Shown: positions 10,680 through 20,960 of the stretch, piece by piece
Numbering within the stretch: position 1 is the first letter of the stretch
Layout: each line of letters begins with the position of its first letter
NCBI GenBank assembly: GCA_038049695.1
Contig: CP142457.1
Location: forward strand, 25,186,501-25,250,500
DNA: 64,000 nt
Source of the DNA: Cinnamomum chago
Taxonomy: Eukaryota > Streptophyta > Magnoliopsida > Laurales > Lauraceae
Direction of reading: 5' to 3'
Translations under genes and position numbers: made by a program
Notes under the pieces: generated by a model
Seen by the model: only the letters and a program-made list of their open reading frames with translations
Database searches by the model: none
What the model was told of the DNA's origin: nothing

Positions 10680-10890
10680 TACAAAGTCAGATAAATTCAA
10701 TCCAACATTAGACTAATTCAGTTCAAAACGCATATAAACCAATCACAAACTCAGATCAATTTGATGGAAACTCAATTAAAATTACCCAAAAGATAGATAA
10801 ATTTGATGGAAACTAGCATAAAATCACCCAGAAGTCAAATAAATTTGATGAACACTCAGATAAATTCAACAGAAACTCATATATTTTGCA
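10680..10890. repeat. AACTCAGATAAATTT-like degenerate repeats, third block
   Basis: Copies such as ACTCAGATCAATTTGATGG and ACTCAGATAAATTCAACAG match the arrays at 7200-7490 and 8700-8945. Here they lie in what would be an intron of the decayed Ulp1-like gene. Confidence 0.6.
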
Positions 10891-11056
10891 TATAAAAGCT
10901 CAGAAAAAATTGCATTCCAATTTAGAAAAAATTATCTAAACATATATGGATGTGTAATTCAATTGCCTTATCAATATTTTCTTCAATTGTTTGATCTGTT
11001 GCAGCCTCCTCCATTGTTTTATCTACGATGCTCCACCTTTTTTTTTTTTTTGTAAA

Positions 11057-11332
11057 TTAGTTTTTTTTAAGGCTGGAAGATATCATCCATGTTTTTCCAG
11101 CCCATTCCAATCCCTTTTCTTTGTACTCAATTGTCATGTCCCTCAAGAGCTGTTGCAGTTTGAAATTATTTGATTCCAGATTTATCAATTTTCTCTTCAG
11201 ACATTTCACCTCATTTTCTGCCTTTGCAGTTCTTGAAGACTGTACTTCTGTAATATTTACAGTATGTTTTAGTTGCTCTTTGAGGGAGCTGACTAGCCGA
11301 GAGGATTCCTCTACAGTCTGATGGATGTTCAC
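11057..11332 (-). pseudogene. Coiled-coil segment, part of the Ulp1-like gene
   Basis: A 91-codon open frame with heptad-like spacing (SSRLVSSLKEQLKHTV, NEVKCLKRKLINLESNNFKLQQLL) predicts a coiled coil. Its 5' side runs straight into the ATTAC target duplication and the LTR-type insertion at 11338. Beyond that insertion, on the same strand, another coiled-coil frame resumes at 17506-17033. The two frames are offset by one base at the junction, so either an intron or a frameshift separates them. The family is not recognised. Confidence 0.5.
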
Positions 11333-11337
11333 ATTAC

Positions 11338-14300
11338 TGTTGGAAGTAGGTGCGCATCATGGATAGGTTTCAAAAACTTTTGACCCACTTGATGCAGGGA
11401 TCAAGTATTCATAAGGCTACAAAACCCAATCCAAGATCCAAGAACCTCAAACTCATGATCAAAATCAGTAAAACGCTATCTCTAAGATAGAATATAACAT
11501 CACCATGTAACCAAAATAAATCCACAACATACAAGGAAGTAGATTATACCTTTGGAGCTCGGTTGTGCTTTAATAGAGAAGTTGACAACTTGTTGGATGA
11601 AGAACACTTTCTTTCTAGCAAATTGGAATCTCCAAGACCTAATTGTCTTCTACGCTATGTCCTTTATTAGATCTCTTTTCTCAAGAAGATTGTTGGGGTC
11701 TTCAAGAGAAGACAACTAAAAGCTCTAAAGGAATCTGGAAGAGAACTGGAAGATAGAGAATAAGAGGTGTGGGACATGCAACTCTTGCACTTGACCTGGG
11801 CGTGAACATGAATTCCAAGAATGGAATAGGGATGATGTTGGACCTCCAGGGCTTCTCCCATATTTATAGCTTAGCAACCTCCTCTTACTAATTAAAATAG
11901 AAGTCTCGATTCCATAGCAATTAGTAACTTACTATTACCACTATTAGAAGTCTCACTTGAAATAGAAATAATAACTTTCTAATTCCTTTCCTTTTAGAGT
12001 TCAACTAGAATTAGTAATCATCTAATAATTGGGCTAGTGGGACCACTAGGGATTCCATAGAAAGCTGGCTCCAACTGGGACAGCCCAACCCTACATCTCA
12101 TGTGCAATTCGGGTCCACAGTTAATTGCAAATAACTCCACTATATAAATGCAATTGCACTCGAGTCTTAGGAATAAATTACAAAGAAGACCCTGAACCTC
12201 CCTATTACCACAAGTTGGCTCCTCCATCTATATCCATGGATCAATTTGATCTGTCCACCAAATTAGATCCATATCTTATTATCCTTGAGACCCAATTAAT
12301 TATAGTGATCATCAGTACCATCTAATTAACTCTTAATTGAGATGGGTGCGCACTTACTAATGATTAATCCATTAATTGGCACAAGGGGATAATCTAGATA
12401 GATTCCGTCTTGACCATTGAATGTTCCCACAGTCCTACTACCACGTACCTAAGACATCGAGGTGTTGACCCACAGTTGGCCTCACTTATTGGTAACTGTG
12501 AGAACCCGACCCCTAATCTCTTGGATTAGTGTTGTTTTATTTGTGGATTAGTTTCTTTTAGTGGGATTAGTATTTTTTGGGTTGAGTTTGTGAGCTAGAA
12601 TGGTTTTTCATTAGTTCTGGGGAGTTTCGAGTGTCTTTGGGATTGGTGGGACCCTTTGGGGGTTCTTTTAGTGACTGTGCACGAGATTGGGAGGTTATTC
12701 AAAATTCCTGATAATTCTTGTTTTAGCCTCATTTGACTTATTTTATTAACCTCTACAACTTTCGTGTTCACTCCGTACCCATTCGAAGCTCCGAAAATCA
12801 GTTTTTCCAGCCCGGACGGCAAAAGCGATCTTTTCACATTGAATATGGACCCAAATTTCGAGATCTCAGAACCATGCCAAAATTATACTTTTTGAAAACT
12901 AGATTTTATGAGAAACATTTTTCTCTTCTTCGTCGATCGCATCCGAGGCCCACAAATAGATGTTTTACCCTTGGCAAGTTTTAAGTGTGGTGGGGCCCAC
13001 ACCCACCCATTATAAGATGTCTCTACCCTCTCTTTCTCCCTCATTTTCTCCACTCCATCAGCTGCAACTTCCCAGCTATAGTGCCAGCAGCCCTTCTTCT
13101 TCTTTTCTTCCATTTCTCTTGCTCTAATGGAGCCTCCAAGCCACCAATCCGACGAGGGAACTCCGTCAACTTCTTCTCCTTCATCTCCTCTCTTGTTTGA
13201 CACCATTTTCGTGGGAAACCAAGGTGGGCAGCCCCTATTGCAAGCTTCTTCTTGTTGATTCATGACTCTAGAGGTAAGGACTCTTTCCCATTTTCCTTGG
13301 ATGTGTAATGGCTTTCCCTTAAGTGCTATTTCCTAGCTTGGTTTGAGCCCATTCCTTGTCTTTCATTGTTTGACCCATTTTAGGGTTTGTTTTGGGGGTT
13401 TTTGTAGAGATTGTTGATCTTGAGCTTGAGAGATGATTAGGAGCTTGGTTTGCTAGATTGAAACCCAAGGCAAGTGGATGAATGGATGGTTTGAATGTTA
13501 TCAAGTTTTATGAGAAAATCCTAAGTTTTATTACTTGTTCTTGATAATGTGATATATGTTTTCACATATGTTTCTTGCCACTTATATATTGATTTCGAAA
13601 ATGCATATTAATGGCTATTTCTCTCTTGTTAAATCTCTTGGAAATGTATGAATTTCATTTGGTCAAGTTTTGCTCATATGGTTTTATAATGAATGGGGTT
13701 GGTTTTCCATTCATGTTTATGTTTATTAGCTTGCATTGATTTGAAATTGATGCTCATTTGAAGAGTTTTGCTAAATCATCTTTTGTTAAGGAAATGTGAA
13801 TCAATAGTCTTGATTTATCTCTAGATTTTTGACTCAAATGGACCCTTGTGTATATTGGGGATTCTTCCCCTTGTTTATTGTGAAATGGGTAGAAAGAGGT
13901 GTTTAGATTTAATTTTTAATGGAGTTTTGATGGGAGTTTTATTGTAGTTAAGATGTTGTTGAAGCAAGGAAAAACTCAGTTTGTATAAGTGTGGGAAAGA
14001 AAGGAAAAAGGGGAGAAAAATCAAGTTCCCGGACCTGCTTTACGCCCAAGTCCAATCGATCGGACGTGCAGGCCGATCGATCGGACTGTCGTTAACTGTG
14101 AGGCTTTTCAGGCCGATCGAAAGACTCAGTTTGAGTCCAGTGAAATTTGATATTGGTTTTTTTTTTTGGAAACATTTGGGCTTTCTATGAGTCCTAGGGG
14201 TATATACCTTAGTGTTAAGACCAATTATGCCCTAATCTAAGGTCTTCAAGACTAGGGAACTAAAAGAAAAGAATGGTGATGATCTAGGCACTAATTCTTG

Positions 14301-17031
14301 GTTCTAGGTGGGACCTTGGCTACCCTTCTTGGACTCATTTGACCATATGTGAGGGTGTCTTGAGCCGACACTCTCCACGGTTGGTTTGGTGGCATCGAAG
14401 TTCAATCCATTTCAATCTTGAACGGGATGGAACGACGCGATATCTTCTTTATATCTAAACACAAGTCTTTTTCCCTGGTTATCGCGAATTCTATTCCTTT
14501 CGATGACTGAATAGGTTGCTCGATGTCTCCAAAGTAAAGTCATGCCTAGGATGGACCGTTTATAGTCTTGATTTTTCTATCATAGCATCTAGTACTATCC
14601 ATAAGCTCGTATAAAGTTTTGAAAATCGTAAAAGTGCATAAGGAGCCTGAAATGTCTTCAAACTCAAGGAGTACCAAGTAATTATTATAATCGACATACG
14701 GGACCCCTATTCACTTAAATAAATCTTGAAACCAATATTTTTACCCGAAATTGTAATAGTTCATTGTTTCACCTCATTTCCAAGATTTGCATCACATGAC
14801 TTGTTTTTCCGAAAGCATTGAAGTTACTCTAGTAACAGTTATTTATCCCGAGATGTATTGCCCGATATGGATTGACAGTGTGCCCTTGAGCACCCCCGTT
14901 TTACCTGTTTATTTATTGTACTTGTTTTACTTGCATATGTCCCGATTTGTTATTTGACCTATGAGTCGGCATCACTAAGCTTGGATACCTTGTCGGTTTG
15001 ATCCACCGACTTGGAAATCCCTCTCCCGTCCCGCCAGCTGCAGTTTGGATCCCGATACCCGGTTATTACCGTGGTCCCGTCCCGATACCCGGTTCGCTAC
15101 CGTGGTCCCGTCCCGTTCCCGTATATTTATATTGTATATATGATTTGCGTTGAGTCTCCTCACCTTGTGTGACTGAGACCAACGTCCCGTTATACTCTTG
15201 TCACTTCGGTGATAGAGGACTTAGCTTTTTGTGATTACCATCTTGCCAGTTCCCGATTCCTTGGATACCCGACATGTTTTATATTGCTTACTTGCTTTTC
15301 GATAAATGATTCGTTTCCTTTATGAAAGTTGTTATTTAAACAAGTGTTCATATTCTCCAATGTAAATTCAGTTATTATTATATTATTTTTCTGTTCCGTG
15401 TACACGCACATGTTTTAAATGAATACCCGAATTGATAAATATCCGTGCTCTGTTTTAAATGACATCTGGTTTGTCAGATATCTATGTTTATACCTGTTTT
15501 AAATGATTACCCGAGTTATTTAATATCCATGCCTTGAAATATGTTTAAATGAACATTAGTTTTGTCAGATTTCTTTTGTTACACCTGTTTTAAATGAACA
15601 CCTGGTTTGTTAAACATCTGTATTTTTACATATGTTTCAAATGGACATTGGTTTTGCCAGACTGCTATGAATACCTGATTTGTTGTATACTTATGCTTTT
15701 ACCTAAGTCTCAAATGAACGTTTGTTTTGTCAAACCACTATATTTATACATGTTTTAGACGAACACCGATTGTCAAATATCTATGCTTTTATAGATGATG
15801 TAAATGAACATATGCTTTATTAGATTTTCAGGTTTTACCCATGTTTGAAACGAATACATGTTTTGTCCGAGATTCATGATTTTTCACCCGTTTAATTATA
15901 TGCAGCATTTGAATCAAATAGCATGACTTATCATATGTTTTATTCTTCAGTATATTTACGATCTTTTCATCCACCTGCCAGACCGTCGTGTCTGACCCAC
16001 TACTTTTGGTGCTCAGGTTCAGATTTCTTCGTCCTGAGATGAGTGCTTGGGTTGGCTGTGGAGCCATGTTTTGCAGGTTGTTTTGTCGGCTATGTCATGT
16101 AGACATTGAGCTTGACATCGGAGCTACGTCGCATTTGGGGTAGTGATTATAGCTTATTGTTGTATGGCTTTTATTAGCCTTTTTCTTGGGATTCTTAATT
16201 AATGTACATTGATAATTGTAAATGGAACATATATGGGAATGTAATATCCTGTTACTGTCAGCTCTGTAATTTATTGTGATGGTTTCCTCCAGTTTGATAT
16301 GATTCTTGATATGATAGCTATATGCTAAAGGTTGAGTGCGACGTGGAATCCGATGGCCACGGACTCCAGGTCGCAACGCCACGAAAGCTTCCGTAAAATA
16401 TTCAGAATGTGTTGGAATGTGTTGTCTTCATACACGCGGATCTTGGGAGAAAAATATATTTATGCTTAAATTCCCATTCGCGCCCCCGATGTCTCGAAAT
16501 GGGGGCGTGACAGTAACTCAGAGCAAATGAATAGACATAAACTTGAGTTTATTAATATCTTAGGATTATGAGCCTATTGTTAGGGAATTATGAGAGCATA
16601 CCTTAAAGTAAAGACAATGTTTCATAAGGTGCTTCTCATAGTCCTTCAATACATCCAATGTACCAGCACAATGATATAGAATCTTACATTTTGATGATCG
16701 AGACAAATCACACTATCTCATAGTGATCAAAGTGCTACAACCTTATCAGATGAGATGCCCAATCTCATCACTGGTTGGAAAGATATTTAAGTATAAGATT
16801 TGTGACACATGTCTCCCGTATGTGGATCTCATCCATACACATGTATAACATCTAGTACACTTGTGGACTCCGGTTCATCTCATGAACCATCATGTCATTT
16901 GTATTGGTTATGTGCAAGTAAGAAATAAAACTCCATTCATCTCATGAAAGGAAAGCATGATTATATTGATAAATAAAGAAATAAATCAATTTATTATATC
17001 ATCTAATGGATTGAGACCATATAAACTAACA
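11338..17031. mobile_element. LTR-type insertion (about 1.67 kb without its nested guest), ATTAC target duplication
   Basis: Bounded by TGTTGGAAGTAGG on the left and AAACTAACA on the right (TG...CA), with ATTAC directly repeated at 11333-11337 and 17032-17036. Subtracting the nested solo LTR and its duplication leaves about 1,673 bp. No internal coding domain is seen, so a solo LTR of a second family is the simplest reading, though a small non-autonomous LTR element is possible. It is a fossil with no coding capacity seen. Confidence 0.7.
12497..16512 (+). mobile_element. 4,016-bp solo LTR, Ty3/gypsy Del/Tekay-like
   Basis: Starts TGTGAGAACCCGACCC, ends GGGGGCGTGACA, and is flanked by perfect GTAAC duplications (12492-12496 and 16513-16517). 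No gag or pol sequence lies inside. A leader-like CT-rich stretch and splice-donor-like sites occur near 13020-13280, and degenerate repeats of about 70 bp (GTTTTAAATGAACACC-like) fill 15440-15900. Very long LTRs are typical of Del/Tekay chromoviruses. The lineage call is from length and end sequence, not from protein. All open frames inside are incidental. Perfect target duplications suggest a fairly recent event. Confidence 0.8.
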
Positions 17032-17032
17032 A

Positions 17033-17506
17033 TTACGTGTTTCGAGGGAAGTCTTCTCCATTGTCAACTACTCGACCAACAATAGAGCATCTCTTTTTCT
17101 TTGAGCAAGTTGGTGATCCTGTTTCCAATTTCTGACCTTTCCTTTTTAGGCTTTTGTTTTCTACTGAGGTCATTTCAAGTTCAATAGCCATCCAATGAAT
17201 CTGTGCTTGTAATTTTGTCTTCTCTTTGGTGAGTTGTTTGGCTAGTGAACTTGCCATGTTATGCTCTTCAGTAAGATTCTTGGGCTCGCTGTTTTCGGTG
17301 GATTGTGATGGGTGTCTAGGGCAAGGCATGTTATCAGTAGTTGCTGCTTCCGATCCAGATTGGATTTTAGATGGCACCTCGCATACTGCATCATTGGCGC
17401 TGCCAATTATGTCAGCTAAAATATTTGCAACAACCAGATCAATTTGTAGGGAAATATGTTCATAATCTGTCATCTTCAAACCAAAGGAGATAGACCGGCT
17501 CGCCAC
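17033..17506 (-). pseudogene. 157-codon frame with coiled coil, probable 5' part of the Ulp1-like gene
   Basis: The frame reads through a hydrophilic N-terminal part (IDLVVANILADIIGSANDAV), a Ser/Pro/Glu-rich linker and a basic coiled coil (LAKQLTKEKTKLQAQIHWM, VENKSLKRKGQKLE), then a Lys-rich tail (CSKKKRCSIV). The stop lies within the ATTAC duplication of the 11338-17031 insertion, so the natural 3' end has been cut off. No database family comes to mind. Strand and position suggest that it and the coiled coil at 11057-11332 were once one transcript. Confidence 0.45.
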
Positions 17507-19255
17507 ACCAGTGAAATATGTTTCTTCATTGTTGTGTCACCATATTTTTAACATGTGGTAGGGCTTAGGTCCTAGATGCCCCTCTAACATTCCAGCTTAA
17601 AATATTCATTATCATTATCATTGGATATAATTAATTTCATACCTGAGTCCAAAAAAGGTGTCTGATGCAGATGAGCAATGGAGGAGATTCGAAGGCCTTT
17701 CACCACGATCGAAACCTGAGACTTGGGACGTCGAGCTTTGAAGCTATTAGTAACTACTGGTTGAAGTCGAAGTCCGGTAGTTCCAAGAAACCCAATTTGA
17801 GCCATACCGCTTCTGCATTTGGATGAAGCAAATAGCCACCGATTAAGCTTATCTCTGTATTTGGGGTGGAGAGTGGAGATGGACATTCCGGATTCAGGGG
17901 TGCAACGCTCCTGGTGTTCGGCAGCATTCCTGGGTCATCCGGAATCCAGTGGTATTGGGCAGTTGGGTTGGTGTAGGGGATATTGCCATGGAGTGGACAC
18001 TGGTTTGTGGGTACATGTGGGAAGTGGAAAATGGTAGAGGGATTAGGATCCACAGGAGCTGATGATATGGCCAAAGGTAGGGGTCGGGTGAATCCCCAAA
18101 CTCATGTCGTTGCCCCATAGAAGGAAAAATTGGTCCAAGATGTATGCTGCCGGACTCCAAGGCGTCGTCGTCTTGATTTACCAACGGGTTGGGGGAAAGG
18201 GCAAGCCCATGGTGGCCGGTTCACATAAGTCAGGCTGTCCATTTGAGTTTGATAGTAGTCAAATGGTATTAGCTGAGTTATTCATGAAAATGGGATGGAT
18301 GAGTTAAATAGGTGGTTTGAAGCGGTGATGATCGAACGTGAGGCCGTGTGCAGGCGCCCTCTTCGTGGAATGTGTCCAGACGTCCTACCTGTGTCGGAGA
18401 GACGTTCTTTTTGTCGAAAACAGGGGCAAAAACTTCCATGTCAGTTACGATTTGGCGGCCCTCTACAATGGTGCATTCTAGAGAGATTGGTCCTCCTCGC
18501 GGTTCCAAGTAGGCCGCGGTAGTGGAGATGTGTAGGCTTGCTGAGTTGTCCCTCTCCAAGGGCGTGGAAGTGATGGACTCAAGTTCCTATGCATCCGATC
18601 CTTGTAGATTATCCAGATCTCCTGTATCCAAGTGCAATATTTCTGTGCTTTGAGAATCACCCTGGGTCTGGGCACCATTAATTTTTCTTGGGGCACCGTG
18701 TTGCATGTTCTTTTCTTGAAATTTGAGCATGGTTAGCGTTTCAAAGGGTTGACGTATTGTGGCACTACTTCGGCCCATAGGATTGCGCTGAACAGTCTTG
18801 CAGGAGGCTTGCGTAGGTGACTTGCATTTGATTGGATCGAGCCTGGTGGGGTAACTGTACCCGGGCCCGGATTCACAATCTGATTACCTATTGGGCTATT
18901 ACCCGATCCGGTTGAAGTGAAACCTTTAACCGCCGGACCCGACTGCAACATAGCAAAGCAATTATCCTGGCGGTGCTGTCGTCCGTTTTGTCCCAAAATG
19001 GAAATATTGGATGGACGATTCCACGTATTTGCCAGTCGATTTTCACCCGCACGCTTACCATTGTCCACTAGTTTTGAGCCTCCAATGGAGTGTCTCTCTC
19101 GCTCTTTGATTGTGACTGGTTTTTCGCATGTTGGTATGTTGCATTACACATGGATGCCTCATCAACAACTAATGTAGCATCATATGATAAATCTCCATAT
19201 CGTGCAAGCAATGAACCATCACATGAAAAGCAGGCTCTGCTGTCAGATTCATCGT
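17507..19255. other. GC-richer stretch, no recognised gene
   Basis: Overlapping open frames on both strands (62-111 codons) are rich in Pro, Ser and Gly and share no motif I know. On the - strand a frame ending near 18733 contains ILWAEVVPQ, faintly like the N-terminus of plant LINE ORF1 proteins, but no DUF4283 or zinc knuckle follows. Composition differs from the AT-rich neighbours, which suggests a separate insertion. Confidence 0.35.
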
Positions 19256-20960
19256 CTATTCTTGCGAACGTTGTCCATTTTTTAAAATATAATGTTGAGA
19301 CAATTCATAAATTTTCTCTTGTTTGAAAACACAGATGATATGTCCACATGGAATTCCTCGAATCTCAAATAATTGACATGAACATTTTGCTTCTTTGTCG
19401 TCCTGTTTGAAAACGACGGTTCGTTCAATTTCTTGATTATTTTGGAATGAAGAAACATTATAAACACGTTGCTTGATGTCATCATATATAGGCTCAACAA
19501 TGCCGCATGTTATGTATGTGAACTGTTCTTGAAACTTGTAGAACATCCTTTTCGTATATATTTCGGACATCCTCTTCTCCATTGACAAATCTATCATCAA
19601 TTTTGGTCTTCCATTTATAGTGTCATGATCAGCCTTCAACTAACGATACTTTTGAGTTACGATGCCTCGCTCATATAGCTACATAAAATCATACAACACA
19701 TTCTTCTGTGTCATGTATTGCTTAACAAAGGCATTGATACTCTCACTTCTAGAAGTTGTAGACATCCCTCTAAAAAATACGTCTCTCAAATACGTTGGTA
19801 CCCACATCTCACGAATACCATACATCGAATCTAGCCATTCATTGTCTACAAGATCAAATTCTGTCAACATATCCTTCCAAGCCATCTCAAAATGTTCTCT
19901 TGTGATAGCATTGTATGTAATCTTTTTAAATGTTTTGATGAAGTCCGGATTATGAATCGCAATTCCACCCAAATTCTTTTGTAAATTCTGCATAATGTGC
20001 CACAAGTAATAACGGTGGCATGTGGTGGGAAAAACGAACCTGATCGCTTTTGTCACTGTAGAATCTTGGTCCATTAAGATCGCCTTTGGCGGGTCCCCTC
20101 GCATTGCTTCAATCCATTTGTTAAAAACCCACACGAATGTAACTATAGTTTCATTTGATATTAGACAACACCCAAATAATATTAATTGATCAAGGTGATT
20201 AATTACGGTGAACACACCAAAAACAAGACCATAGCTTTTTGTATTGTATATTGTATCAAATAAAACAACATCCCCAAATTCTGAATATGACTTCTGAAAA
20301 TAGTAATCAGCCCAAAACACATGTTTAATGTGATCATCATCATCTTTCTTAATAGCGAAATAACATCTTGGGTCTTTCTTTCATTTGTTTAAAGTATTCA
20401 AAGAACATTTTACCATCCTCATTTTTTGTTTCTTCCCTTTTGTTTCTAAATTGATTTTGAAAATCTGTCTCAATAAAACCAAGTTTATCCCTCCCACCCA
20501 CCTACAACTCTAGAAGCGTCAGTTGATCCCTTGGCCGCAAATTAGCAGCCCCATATGTATAAATCAATTTTTTTCTTGGGAGCGCTGACTATACGGTGTG
20601 ATCGTAGCATATGAGTCTTTCTAGGGGTACTCAATAAAAGAGTATGTTCCACAATAATTTTTAACACCACCCATTGCCCCTCCTTTGTTTTTCTAATTTG
20701 AAGGTGTGCCCCACAATTTTCCTGTGTATCTGAGCTCCGTCTCTGCTGTATAGAGTCATTGCCTATTTTTCTTTCCTAGAACCTTCTTTGGAGCAAACAA
20801 TTTTTTTCCTCACAACGTTTTTATTCACCCTTGTCTCGGAGCTTCATCTGATACTAAAACCAGCCAATTTCTCATAAATGTTATAAGCGTCATAAGCCTC
20901 CTCTATGTTATAAAAAATAAATCCAACTTTGGGTATTTTCTCCTTCTTAACTTGTGGTAT
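19256..20960 (-). pseudogene. FAR1/FHY3-like MULE transposase, decayed
   Basis: Reading right to left, all three family domains are present. The FAR1 DNA-binding domain (20960 to about 20550) shows VGFIFYNIEEAYDAYNIYEK, GFSIR then a stop, SSETRVNKNVVRK, IVCSKEG and an RSHR motif. The MULE domain (20320-19679, 213 codons open) shows FWADYYF, FGDVVLFDTIYNTKSYG, the DQD motif and FPTTCHRYYLWHIM. The SWIM zinc finger (19639-19256) shows CSCQLFEIRGIPCGH. A frame change separates MULE and SWIM parts and stops lie in the first domain. It could be a Jittery/Hop-type transposase or a dead FRS host gene. Its transposon-rich setting favours the former. Confidence 0.85.

Noticed and set aside
12883-16530. 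Several 60-126 codon frames in the 12.9-16.5 kb region as genes
   Set aside because: They lie wholly inside the 4-kb solo LTR and have no domain.
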